A stretch of 64,000 bases of DNA from Harmothoe impar. Lineage: Eukaryota; Annelida; Polychaeta; Phyllodocida; Polynoidae. Location: the NCBI GenBank assembly GCA_947462335.1, contig OX381704.1, positions 46,566,942-46,630,941 of the forward strand. The letters are read 5' to 3'. Both the position numbers and the translations under genes were made by a program. This document shows, one piece after another, positions 45,464 to 56,878 of the stretch (position 1 is its first letter; each line of letters opens with the position of its first letter). The notes under the pieces are model-generated. The model worked only from the letters and a program-made list of their open reading frames with translations. It did not search any database and had not been told where the DNA came from.

Positions 45464-45719
45464 AAAAGCTGGTTCTAACGCGACATCTGTCTGCCTCCTC
45501 CTGCACCTGCCTAACACACAGCCACGACTCGGTCACAAAAACATGGCGCACGACACGGCAGACTCAAGGCGTCCGGATTTATAGCGGATTGAACAAACCC
45601 CAGAGAACTGCCAGCGGCCAGGGGATTAGCGCTGCAAGCCAGTCCCGCTCCAATGGTGTCTGCAGCGCCAGCCAGGATAATCCTGCTCCAAATCTGCAGC
45701 CTGCGGAAGACAGTTCATC

Positions 45720-45995
45720 ACCACATAGAATAGGGTAAGGCTGGGAGAACCAGCCACAGAGAACAGGGTAAGGCCGGGAAAACCGATGGGAAAACCAGTC
45801 ACAGAGAATAGAGTAAGGCTGGGAGAACAGCCAAGGGAAAGGATAATGCAGCTTGCTATAGGGATCATATATCCATTGGGAATAGGATAAGGCTGCAAAT
45901 TGAGACAACCAGCCACAGAGAACACTAGGGTAAGGCTGTTACAAACAGGCAGAGAATAGGGTATTAAAGGCTTTGACAACCAGCCACAGAGAATA
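45720..45995. repeat. degenerate minisatellite (~36-60 bp units)
   Basis: 'agaacaccagccacagagaa' type phrases followed by '(c/t)agggtaaggc(c/t)ggga' recur near 45730, 45765, 45800, 45900 and 45975. Overlapping open frames on the minus strand here are a by-product. Confidence 0.65.
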
Positions 45996-47655
45996 TACTT
46001 GGGCACCCTGTCGATAATTCTGGTGGCTCCATAATGCGCGGCCATGTAAGTTCTGTCCACGGCATTTCTCGAGAGATTTAGGCAGGTACCATACTCACAC
46101 ACTGCATGATTCACTAGGAACCAGCAACGTTCCGAGCCAGAACCAACATCTCATGAGATTTGCTTGTGTCAGTCTGTTCGCTTTGCTCACGCACCAAATT
46201 GACATGAATCAAGTCTTGGGATAGTCTTTGACCGACCGTAGTCCCATATACTTTACTGAACTATTGAATTAATCAGGGGAACAGACTCATATTTGGAGAA
46301 CTAACTGGGGCAGCTAGTTATTATTTTGAAATGGACTTTTGGTCTATTCAGAAGGAGGACGGAACGTAGTCATGTCCCTTCTTCCATAAACCATGATGAA
46401 TGCCCCCAGACTGTGAAAGTATACATTATAGCGAAGACAGCAGACAGGAGTGGATGTTCCAACGAGTTGCCTGGTCAGAATCATACATCTTACTATCTTA
46501 AATTACTATATTCCCAGTATTAAACCCCACTCAGCATCCATTTAGTAAGTCTAGTTACTCTGCGGTCCCGTCGTGTTCCCTCTCTTATTTTGAATTGTTG
46601 TCTGGCAAATTTATTTCCGACCTCTCTATTATTATTCTTTTCCTTTTTCAAACTGATGATACAACTGTACACCGACCATTATTATGCCTTATTTGAAAGG
46701 TGTATGAGCGGCATGAGGTCAGAAATAACGTTCAGTGTTCAGTGTCAAAGTTGCAGTTACAGAGACGTTCAGGTACCGGGTAGTCGTTATTTGCGCAGTG
46801 GAGGGTGTGGAAGGTGAGGGTTGGGTGTGGGTGGGAGCGGACTAGACTCAAAGACTGCAGCCAGTCTGGCTAACCACAGAGGAACATTGAGAAGAAGTAG
46901 AACTCCCAGTCATCTTCACGTCTTGCTACATGCAGTTCAATCGGTGCCTAACTGGTTGGCGGATAAGAAGTTAGTGCATTTGAGTTTGGTGGATCTGAGT
47001 GCAAAATTGTCAGACCCTGCCTCACTGGACAAAAGAATTACACCCCCCGCTTCCTTGAAAAAGAATGACCACTCTCTCACATTGACTGGTTTAAACTATT
47101 TTAAACAGTGATCAAGTAGAGTAGGCCTGTACCGGTACTTTAATTGTATTATTTGATCACACACACAACTCTATCAAACACCAGTGTTTTGCTATGCTAT
47201 GGTATATCTTAAGGCGTGTACTGATGACAACATTTTATAAAGAAAAAGTTTTCCAAAACCATGACATAAAAGATACATTAAGTGTTGGGTCTGACAAACA
47301 TGCATTATTTATTGTAGCACGCTACTGCGTGCACCGTTTGTACCCCTCGTCCCTTAATGTGTGTCTGTTTGAGATTGTATCTAGCAGAATGTGTCCTGGG
47401 GGATACTTCTATATAGAAGCGACAGACTACCAGTAACCTATAAAGTATGCAGTGAGATAGGGCCGGGTCCAGGCTGCTACTACTGATGTATTGGATCCTC
47501 TGTAGTTCCATTTCAATAGAGGTAATATATAATTGAGTAAATCCTCAGTCCCTGTGGCATACCTCTCCCCCACCTTCCTACTCCCTCCATTTTGAACCCT
47601 TTCACTTGTGTACTTCTACTTCCACATTCCTCACAATATAAAGAATGGGGGTGGA
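45996..47655. other. unassigned intergenic DNA
   Basis: A 96-codon open frame (46821-47111, +) has no recognisable domain. Nothing else identified. Confidence 0.3.
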
Positions 47656-47659
47656 TGGC

Positions 47660-47860
47660 TAAATTCGACATGGCCATTTCTTAAAATCGACATGCGACAT
47701 GGAGCTTAGTGACATGATGAAAAAAATAAGTGACATGACATGGGGTGTTTCTTAAAATCGACATGGGACATGAGAGGTTCTTAAGGGCGACATGGGACAT
47801 GAGAATTTAAGGGACAGGCGACATGACCATTTCTTAAAATCGACATGCGACATGGGGACC
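47660..47860. repeat. 'cgacatg' repeat, genomic copy
   Basis: 'ccatttcttaaaatcgacatgcgacatg' appears at about 47685 and 47830, with variants at 47750 and 47790 and further 'gacatga' words. It shares the 'gctaaattcga(c/g)atgg' start with the copy inside the Polinton element at 24455. Confidence 0.75.
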
Positions 47861-48147
47861 CCCCCATCTAGACCCCCTAAAGAAGTGTAATGCACCTGTA
47901 CAAGCCTATGGGGTGCCCGTCTGAGGCTATATACCAAACAAATGATCAACCCAAATTCTATACCAAGTACCACCTTTCACCAAATCATTATGTGGCCCAT
48001 GCTTCAAGTGCTCTATATATATATTATATATGTATACGATATAGATTGGGAGTACATTGTCGTATACCCGATGTGAGGGTTTCAGAAAGCCCTATAGAGC
48101 AGCTGTATAAACATCCTGTTAGGGTGGGTTTCTTTGTGGGTGTCTTA

Positions 48148-48627
48148 GCTAGCCCTTTAAGGATCGCATGGCGCTGAAATGTGCTACCGATTGCCCTTTG
48201 CGCATGAATGCAGTCCGGTCGAGTCTGCTCGCCATGACTGCATTAATGCCTCATGCTGACCGTAAATGGCCGTTGTACTCCTATGAAGCATAGGCCGGAC
48301 TGGAGCTTGTTGCGGCAGCCCACACTGATAACAGCTGGTAGGGTGGGTACCAGCATGTCCCTGGAAGTGGGTGTTACCCAGGGACAAGGTACCAGTCAGG
48401 GGGTGCCTATAATCAGTGCATTTCACCGCAACCAGCGAAGTTTTAAATGGTGGACCCACTGGGTATGAAGCTAGACTCCTATAGGCCGGACATGATGCAT
48501 GGATGCAGCACTGGTTTAATAACCAGGGCTGCCTTGCAAGGGCTGCATGTATGCATCCTAGCGACCGCGTGGCTACGACAATGTCAATTGGACATTGGAC
48601 ATAACACATTAAATTCATTAAAGGGTT
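48148..48627. mobile_element. palindromic MITE interrupted by ~200 bp
   Basis: Left half 'agccctttaaggatcgcatggcg...catgactgcattaatgcctcatgctgaccg' (48150-48262). Right half starts at about 48483 ('ggccggacatgatgcatggatgcagcactgg') and ends 'cattaaagggttaa' at 48627. The middle (48265-48480) is unlike other copies. Confidence 0.65.
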
Positions 48628-48797
48628 AAGTAAGGTAGGGTGCTTTACAAAAGGCGTCAGCTCTGAAAAGGATCCTTTACATTCCAATGGGCGCTGGTGT
48701 TAGGCATGGCACTTACAGTGGGCTACTGATACGGGTATTACGGGTACCGGCTGGAATCTGGAGCATCTGGGGTCTCCAAGATCAATTTCCCTTTTCA

Positions 48798-48885
48798 CCC
48801 TTTAAAGATGGCATGTTGCCTTAAAGCAACACTGGCGAATAACTCACTGACACTGCATGTATGCATCATACCCACGCTTGGCTTG
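48798..48885. mobile_element. palindromic MITE fragment
   Basis: 'ccctttaaagatggcatgttgccttaaagcaacactggcgaataactc...ctgcatgtatgcatcatacccac'. Confidence 0.55.
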
Positions 48886-49282
48886 GGAAGTTCGTCAACC
48901 CTAATAGGTCGATTGTAAATCTCATTGGCTGTGTTGTTTAAGTCTTAAATGAGGCCTTCGGGCCAGGAGTATATTGATCCGCAATATATAATAGGATCTT
49001 CGCCTAATCACTCCAGAAAATATATTACATAACTATAAGGTCAAAGCTATACTTATCATTTCAAAGCTATTGTGCATACACTTTTCCATGCTACTAAATA
49101 AATCAGTCTGAATTGATTCAATTTTCATTTCTGCAGTGATGCATCACTACGAGTGATGCAGATTTAAGCACATAGCGGTAACACTGTGACCCTGGAACAC
49201 GCGCTGAGGCACTTTTAGATTTGGGAGCTTGATTACAAGCTTAATATTCTGGGCATCTAAATGCATGCTTGCTTAACAAAAG

Positions 49283-50394
49283 CAGGGCTGGGCAGCTGTC
49301 GCCATGTCGCCAAAAAGTGGCGACACTGGCCTTGAAATTGGCGACAAGCCTCTTAGACTCTCCTCCTGGTATTAAGCTTTCTAAAACTGAAAGAATTTTG
49401 AAAATATTCCAACTAGAACCAAAGTTACAATCCATTTTCAAATCGCAGCAGAATACACTATTTGATATCACTATTTTCAAAATTTCCCAATCCAATTTCC
49501 TGACTTTCATCTCACTAGTTCCCTTCCATTGTCACAGCCTTCCCTCTCCTTGTCCTTGGACATCCCTGTCCTAATGGTTGCTGGGCCTTGGTATTTACAA
49601 AAAAGAATGCACTTGTTAGCCTACTGCAAGATTTTCAAAATTTTCCTCAATAAAGAATTAATATATTTTGTGTCAAAATACCTCAGAATGCACCATTTCA
49701 AGTCTAGACTTCTAAAGATCTCCCAGGATATTTCTTTCTAAAAAATACCCTTTTTCCAATGGGAAAGGATGTTACAAACTACACACATAGGCCTAGGCCA
49801 CAGCAGGATCTCATTTAGAAATTAGAAATCTGTGCTTCGTGAGTACGAGATAAATACAGATCTGAGATGTAATTTCAGGCATGCAAACTCCTCAGATTTC
49901 TCAGATTTATTTTCTCCAAATTGCTCATTCTTGTGATTTGTCCAGATCCAATGAGAACTCTGTTTACCTTCATGTAGAGGGGACAAATCTCACCATTTGC
50001 CTTCTTGATTTTCAAAATTTTCTCCAAATCCCCTAGTACTGCTGTGACATGCGATTTTCAAATGAACATTTAACCCTTTAATTGATAGTTTAAGGTGGGG
50101 GAAGACATACCTCATGTGCCAAAATGCATCAGATTGCACCATTTCAAGTCAAGAATTTCAAAATTCCATCCTCAATCATAAAGAAAGGGCCGGCTAATAC
50201 AGATCTTAGTTTTGATACATTTCTGGCCAAATTCCACCAGAATGCACCATTTCAGGTCTAGATTTTCAAATGTTCCCAAAACTTTCCCACCTTTAAAAGA
50301 ACAAAATAATCCTGGGCTCAGGCAATTCTCGATCTACCACTGGCTACAGGCAATCCTGTGTTGGCTCCAGGACTTTCTGATATGCCCACCCCTG
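49283..50394. mobile_element. 1.1-kb transposon related to the 462-2913 element
   Basis: CAGGGCTGGGCA at 49283 is mirrored imperfectly by TGCCCACCCCTG ending at 50394; the flanks AAAAG/AGAAG differ at one base. The interior holds 'gaatgcaccatttcaagtctagatttt' modules near 49690, 50000, 50130 and 50240, the same module family as in 462-2913, plus the 'agctttctaaaactgaaag' module. Confidence 0.55.
49374..49430 (+). repeat. dispersed 'agctttccaaaactgaaag' module, copy 3
   Basis: Matches 37097-37150 closely. Its presence in both composite regions suggests related transposon families. Confidence 0.65.
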
Positions 50395-51117
50395 AGAAGC
50401 TGCAGATAAGATACTGATACTCTACAAGGCGTGAATGAATATATACTTTTCATGAAAGAACACACTCTGATCCATGATCCAACAATACAAAGACCAAATA
50501 CTGGCAATACCAGGCGCCCCAAAGTTTGGGCACTACTGTACCCCACTGGTATTGATTGGTAGGACAGGGGGGAAATGGGATGGTCCTTTGTTATGCATCT
50601 TTCTGACAAGGTGTAGGGAAATCAATACCGCTGTCTGCCGGGGATGCCTTGATGCGCAGAAAGGGCGCCTTGATGCGCGGCAGGGACTTTTGGTGATGTG
50701 GGGAGGTGGGGACCCTCGGGACAGTCGTGGGAAGAGGGGTCGGTGGTAGAGCGAGACGAGAGCTGTACAGATATGACCTCAGAGTCAACGAGTCATAGAA
50801 AATGTATTACACAAGTCAAGAAGTCAGCACAAGTGTATTACATACACTATAGATAATCATATACTGAGGGGTTTCGGTAAAGCCCCATGGATGGATTTCA
50901 AGAAATGCGGTACTTTGAACCTTGTAGACTAGTACATTTTTATAGAACATTATCAGTGTAGAACGAGCCAGCTTTTACCTCATCCCCTATTGGTTTTACT
51001 ATACAATGTATTTAATACTGATCGAGTCGGGCCCATTTGCAATGGCTTCTACGCGGGGTTTTACAGTAACATCGAGATGAATTAGGAATATTTACGATTT
51101 CCATAAGGGAGTCAGTG

Positions 51118-51290
51118 ATCGATTTTTAACAACAGGGGGGGGGGGGGGGTAAATAAATTTCGAGTCCGGGGGGAGTTGAACATTTTGACTGCTGGGGGGG
51201 GGGGGGGGGGGGAGTTGGTTGCAAAAAAAATTTGAAAAGTCACCACGCCCCTGGTACGTCCCCCCCCCCCCCCCTCAGGAGGCATCTGCT
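51118..51290. repeat. G-run-rich MITE remnant
   Basis: 'cgatttttaacaacaggggg' resembles the left terminus of the MITE at 52656. Three long G or C homopolymer runs follow (about 51135, 51197 and 51260). Confidence 0.45.
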
Positions 51291-51304
51291 GCTTTTCAAG
51301 ATGG

Positions 51305-52150
51305 ATGACCTGGAAGTGTATCTGGGGTACACACGGGATGGAAGTGTATCTGGGATACATTAGGTACATTAGGTACATGGAGTGTATCACAATACACTTG
51401 GAGACTGAAGTGTATTCCAGATACACATATACACTAGTATGGGACGGAAGTGTATCCCAGATACACTAGAGGACAGAAGTGTATCCCAGATACACTCATT
51501 AAGAATACACAGACTGATGCCTATCTGATATAATAAGAGGGTAGTGGGGTCCTGAAACATATAAGGTGATAATTTATACATTGTCTACCCAGTACTGTAC
51601 AATCATGGTAGATCATGGCAATCTGTATTTAAGTTATGTTATGAGCGATCAATAAAGAAGTTGACACGTCCATCCTCTAGTGTATCCCAGATACACTTAT
51701 GTCCCCTTGTGTATCTGAGATACACTTCCGTCCCCCAAGTATATATGACAGGGGTAGACACTAACGCTGGCCCAGGAGCCAATGGCCCGCAATTTTGTGT
51801 TCGTGCCCATGGTTTTCTTCATAATAACCTTCCCATGGGCCCGCATGAAACTTTGCAAAATATATGGGAGTATAGTCAATGTTATATGTCGTTGAAAAGA
51901 GAAAAATCTGAGAAAATGAGGCAATTTGGTCTCATTCTAACATAGATAAATCAGGAATATATGTCCTCTGGCCCACAGCTGAAAGTCCGGGCCCATAGAC
52001 TTTAGGAGCTACGGGCTACACCTATATGAGATAGATCTACACTTTCGCTCCTATAGTGTATCCCAGATACACTTCCGTCCCCCAAGTGTATCCCAGATAT
52101 ACTTCCGTCTCCTAGTGTATCCCAGATACACTTCCTCCCCTAGTGTAGGC
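51305..52150. repeat. palindromic minisatellite GTGTATCCCAGATACAC in three clusters
   Basis: The near-palindrome GTGTATCCCAGATACAC, flanked by 'ggacggaa' or its inverse 'ttccgtcccc', occurs in clusters at 51310-51500, 51675-51735 and 52050-52145. Units on the left read 'ggaagtgtatcc'; those on the right read 'gatacacttccgtcc', so the outer clusters are inverted relative to each other. Confidence 0.8.
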
Positions 52151-52655
52151 CCTATCCAAGATGAAAAATCAGGGGGCACAGTGAGACGCCTTGTGGGGTA
52201 CGGTGAGACAGTATTATGGTCCCCTGCGCTAGATCATGTAATTTGGTGAAGGTATGAAAAATCTTACTTAAACCATGTATAGTAACTTTAAAACTAGGGA
52301 ATAACACTTTTTGATAGTTGGTCACTTAAACATTTCATAAGGTTGCTATCTCTTGAAATGTCCATGCTATGTTATCTGTCTCACTGTGCCCCGTGACATA
52401 GCCATTCCACTGTAACGTATGTATCGTGGCTCGTCTCATTGTGCCCCATCATCTAATCAACAATTCAATGTCACAAATTTATGGGTCCATATAAAGTTGA
52501 TCCAAAATGATAATTTTGTTAAGAATATTTGTGTTCTAAAAATTATGGGAAAATTTACAAGAATTCCTTTTGGTTGCCATGACAACCAGCTTTGTCATAA
52601 ATACCTGAAATTGACTTTTTTGAATATATTTTTTTTAATATGGCATTTGTAGCTA

Positions 52656-52958
52656 AGGGAGTGCTCATTTTTTAACAACAGGGGGGGTGGTGGATTTGGG
52701 GGGGGGGTTAAAAACTTTGGACCCCTTGACCCGGGGGAGGGTAAAATATTTGGACCCCTCTGGGGTTGGGGGTCAAAAAAATTCAACCTGTTTTGAGGGA
52801 AAAAGCCTGTGCATTACTATGCTACAATGGGGCCCGAACGTGCGCGATTTTTGGCCTGCCCGGGGGAGGGGGGAATTTCGACCCCTCTGGTGGGGGCTGA
52901 AAAAATTTCGGGCGAGATCTCACCACCCCCCCTGTTGTTAAAAAAATGAGCACTCCCT
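52656..52958. mobile_element. 303-bp MITE with AGGGAGTGCTCATTTTTTAA termini
   Basis: AGGGAGTGCTCATTTTTTAA with 'caacagggggg' (from 52656) is mirrored by 'ccccccctgttgtt' and AAAAAAATGAGCACTCCCT (to 52958). The interior is G-rich with 'ggacccct(c/t)tgg' repeats. It sits next to TA on the left; a clean target duplication is not obvious. Confidence 0.8.
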
Positions 52959-53061
52959 AATATTATCTGTAATTAATTATTTTGGGCTATTAGTATAACC
53001 CTGGAGGCCCCAGGCCTTCGGTCTCACTGTGCCCCGTGTCTACCCCAGTCTCCCTGTAGTA

Positions 53062-53116
53062 CAGTCAACACTATAGATGTACAGGCTGTACATCATATCT
53101 ACTATAGTGTTGACTG
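53062..53116. repeat. 55-bp palindrome with CAGTCAACACTATAG arms
   Basis: CAGTCAACACTATAG (53062-53076) pairs perfectly with CTATAGTGTTGACTG (53102-53116); the loop itself contains 'atgtacag-ctgtacat'. Confidence 0.8.
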
Positions 53117-53479
53117 CCAGTGCCAATGACACTCCACTCCTGTATAAGTGTATATACCAGGTATACTACACACACATGAGAGAAGGGCCTACCCTGCCCA
53201 ACGATATACACTAAACTAGACACTAGTAACTGTCCAAACAGCAGCACACACTGACACTGTCACTGTCAGTGGCCAAGAATATTTATTATAAACCCTCCTT
53301 CGACCCCAACTCAAGTTTACTCAATTCATGTCTCTAGTTGAGGTGCATTATGTCTACCCTACCACATCATTGAGCATGGCCACAATCACATCAACTAATC
53401 CATGGCTATATTCTACATGTCATGGTGAACCCATAGACTCCAAATACTCTAGGATCCCCTGACAACACTGCATCCCTAC

Positions 53480-53835
53480 CCCCTGTAAAGATCCAGCATC
53501 TTCTGCTTTGGTGGTCGCCATTTTGGGGAGAAACTGGAACCCCAACCTCAGACTCGGAGATACCCTTAGCAAAATCATCATTTTTGTTATCCTACCTGTA
53601 AAATCGCCCCTTGTTGAACCAAATATCGACTCCACGTGAGGACCTGATGATCCAGTTTTCCGTGGCTCGACGTTGGCTAAAAATCCTGAGTAATTTCCAC
53701 AAATTATTTCCCTCCTCGGAGATGTAGACACTCCGGACACTCCAGAGGAGTTAGTCTCCAGACTGGATATAAACACACGGAGGGGGTGGTGGCGGTGGAA
53801 GTAATGGCGACACATGTCACGTGACTTTAGCTGCT
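53480..53835 (-). other. possible first exon(s) of an unidentified minus-strand gene
   Basis: On the minus strand an open frame of 131 codons (53815 to 53420) contains a good splice donor (ACAG|GTAGGA, about 53605). An ATG in good context (AAAATGGCGACC) lies near 53528 and starts a short frame that could be a first coding exon. A CACGTG box lies at 53818-53823, just upstream. I recognise no protein family and found no downstream exon, so this could be chance. Confidence 0.2.
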
Positions 53836-53987
53836 CCGTTCACCCCCTCTGGAAACTGGGGTCCGCTGTTACACACCAGATGGCGCCCCCATCATGCTAG
53901 CAGACGGCAAGACCTTATCCCGCGGACTGACTGGCCCCGTTATATCATATTATGTAATGTAGTCTGCGCTAGCGCTGGGCGGGGACG

Positions 53988-54013
53988 CCCGGGGGGGGGG
54001 GGGGGGGGGGGGC
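53988..54013. repeat. long poly-G run
   Basis: An almost uninterrupted G tract of about 23 bases inside a longer G-rich stretch (53970-54045). It is a candidate quadruplex and a likely assembly weak point. Confidence 0.8.
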
Positions 54014-54064
54014 TGGTAAGGGGGGGTAGGGGGTAGGGGGGGGCCATCTATGGGTTTATCTCTT

Positions 54065-54135
54065 CCTTTACCGTACACGCATTATTGCGAGTTTACAGTA
54101 CAGGACCGTACACGCATTATTGCGAGTTACTCGCC
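54065..54135. repeat. 32-bp direct duplication
   Basis: 'accgtacacgcattattgcgagtt' occurs at 54070 and 54105, ending in 'gagttactcgcc', the core of the palindromic MITE family. Confidence 0.6.
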
Positions 54136-54873
54136 GATTTTTCTTCAGGGTTATATCACGCAGTGTTAATTATGTCAGACACATGGTAGGGTTACATTTT
54201 TATATCTATCAGTATCACTCATTGACCCATAAGGTTTATTCCTTAGAAATGTTTTCAAAGACTATTCAAGTTACATGGACGTTTTATCCGGAGTGGGCAG
54301 TAACTAAAGTGTAGTTTTCATCAATTAAAGGTCAGATATAACTTAATGCTTTATTTTTATTAAAATTTATTTGAAATTCTTAACAAACTCAATCTCAAAA
54401 GCCCCCTCCCCTCCCGCCTCCCTCCTAGTGGGACCCCCAAAGTGTGCCTCAAATGTCGACCTCAAAGGGTAGGTAGGCTTAGTGTGGGACATCACTTTGA
54501 TATAGTGACCAGTGCCACATCCAGCTCAGGTGTGAAGGGCTTCTCACAAGTACACCACACCTAGAGGTGTGGAGGCTGACTGCCACACCTGTAAGCTTGT
54601 AGGGGGAGGGGGGTCTATCAAGAAGGCCAAAATTAGTATTTACATGCAGGGTCTTCAGTCAGTTGGTGCTGTAAGCTGGGTGGAGACTGACAGTCTCAGA
54701 AACAAGCCTGAGAAATATTATTAATTTTGGGGATTATTGACATGGAGTATTCCACATATATATAGGATGTAACATATGGAGTAATGGTGGCTACATAACC
54801 ATGGATATTATATTCACAAAATATTGGGCCTACTTGACATTTTCCGACAGGTTACATCACTGGAGGTTTAAGG

Positions 54874-55060
54874 CAGGGGCGGATCCAGGGGTTGGCCTGG
54901 GGGGCACGTGCCCCCCCTAGACCCCCGGAAAAGGGGCCCTTGGTATATGACTCTTAACTATAGGAAATGTGGTCCAGAACCCTGCCTGTGCCCCCCCCCC
55001 CCCCGACCACATTGTCTTGGCTGTGCCCCCCCTAGACCACCCCTTCTGGATCCGCCCCTG
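54874..55060. mobile_element. 187-bp MITE with CAGGGGCGGATCCAG termini
   Basis: CAGGGGCGGATCCAG is mirrored by CTGGATCCGCCCCTG. The arms also share 'gtgccccccctagacc'. I see no exact target duplication. Confidence 0.75.
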
Positions 55061-56690
55061 TAAGATATGATGTGTTGGGCATAGTAGGCCTAGCCTTGAG
55101 TTCCCACATGTCTGTATTTACGTTACCTTTACACATTATATCCTGATTTGTCACATAAAAACACTGTGTTATGTCCGGAGAATAGTAGATCTATAAACAT
55201 TTATGCCATTGCAAACCCAGATCTATTTTAAGTTAGGAAGTGACTTGGGGATGAGGTATTGCAGCAGGTAGGCCTAGCCTACACGGAGCCTACACCACTA
55301 CAACCGGAAACTACCTGGGCAGGGGACGATAATGCAGAAGTTAGTAACCTGAATAGGGCCTATAGACTTATGCCTACTTATATACCAAAGAGGAAAACAC
55401 AACTTGGCCTACTTGAAATTAAGTAGCGGTAGCCGTTTTTGTACAGCCCAGAACCGCCTTGATAGTTATGTGGCTGCCATATCATTAACAATGACCTACA
55501 TAGCTGTATGAGGCTAACGCCAGTCTCGCTCCGAGTGTAGGCCTAGGCGTTAGTATCGTAGAGTACGGTCCACTATTCCACTGAAGCAGTCCTCCTGCAA
55601 CCCCCTCCCCGGGGGGGGGGGGGGGGCACTCCCCGTTTTTTCTATAGTAGCTATGTGTGAACATCACCTCAAATTTAGGACCCTTATCACGGGAACTAAT
55701 TCAGCAAAATAGCACCCTTTTCAGGGGAAACTGAGCAAAATTGCATACTCTAATCGAGAGGGACTGACGAGAAATACCCTTATGAAGTGTGATTTAAAAA
55801 AATGTCCCCCAAAAGTAAGGGCTTACCCTTACCCTATACCTAAAGTGTGTGTCTTTAATTTTGAAAAAAGCTGGATTAATGTGCAAACTAACAATTTCAG
55901 CCTTAAAATGTACCCCTTTTTCTCCAAAATTGCCTGAAAAGCACCCCTTTCCAAGGACCCTCACGGGCCCTTTCCCAGGGTCCAAAAACATACCCTTTCC
56001 CTTGGAATCGTGTTCACACAAAGCCATCCCCCGTAAGCTCGCCTGCCTCACGTGCCCGCGGCGTAGGAACGCGCGCGAAAATTTCCCAAGTCCGCGGGAC
56101 TTGCTTGCCTGCAGCTTCCTCCCTCCTGCCGGCGGTGATTCGGTGGGCCAGTGGGTCCGCGGCTTAGGAGCTACGTAGCAGACGACGCATGTCTTTGTGA
56201 TGGGTTGTATAGTCTAATGCTGTATCATGTGTATGATATACCTTATTCCGTTTAGTTTACTGTTTAGAGGGCTTAAATTGTATGTTTAGGCCTGTTATAA
56301 TGACCAAGAATGCCAACAAAGATCATGGTTTCTTTAGGGAGTGACCATACGGAATAACATTTAGGCCTAATACAATGAAATATACAAGGCCAACTACATG
56401 TATTACAAGTAACAAGATGTTGGCAGCTGAGTTCAGTAAATTTCTTTTCCATTCAAATGTATGAAATGTACACATCGGAGCATGATTTTGGGCCAGATTG
56501 TAGTAGTTTTAGCAATGCTAATGACCCTACATGGGTTTTTTGTCGATATGTACTGGTTTATACATGGGTCACCTTTTTAAAAATGGATGGTATAACCGTA
56601 GGCCTAATCCAGGGAATGGTATAACTGTAATTCTGTCATTTTTTAACATAACTTAATAAAACAACAAAGGTAACATTTCTATACATGAAA
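55061..56690. other. unassigned DNA with a G-run repeat
   Basis: A C/G block 'ccccgggggg...gcact' at about 55605-55630 resembles the terminus of the 28780 MITE, but no partner end was found. TAGGCC words recur. No gene is recognised. Confidence 0.35.
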
Positions 56691-56696
56691 ATCCAT

Positions 56697-56702
56697 TTTA
56701 TT
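56697..56702 (-). terminator. polyadenylation signal of INTS13
   Basis: AATAAA on the minus strand about 146 bp past the INTS13 stop codon. Confidence 0.6.
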
Positions 56703-56847
56703 CATTCATCCACTCACACGACCATGTATTCATTTCATCTATTACAGCTACATGTATTACAAAAATCCATACATCTTTGATAATTCCATCTTCCATAAGC
56801 AGTTTTCAGATCATAATAACTATGTACAGTTGGCTGTGTCCCGACTC

Positions 56848-56878
56848 TCATTTCTTCTTAGTAGTATCCTCCGTCTCT
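56848..56878 (-). CDS. INTS13: INTS13 exon 15 (residues 678-687, stop)
   Basis: Short last coding exon, ETEDTTKKK then TGA; acceptor ATTACAG. Confidence 0.75.

Noticed and set aside
45579..46114. Two overlapping minus-strand frames of 109 and 162 codons
   Set aside because: They lie on a degenerate minisatellite and read repetitive Tyr/Pro/Leu-rich sequence.
48184..48687. 167-codon minus-strand frame
   Set aside because: Overlaps the interrupted palindromic MITE copy.
54874..55060. 8-bp target duplication around the CAGGGGCGGATCCAG MITE
   Set aside because: Flanks GTTTAAGG and TAAGATAT share only TAAG with a one-base offset, so no clear duplication.
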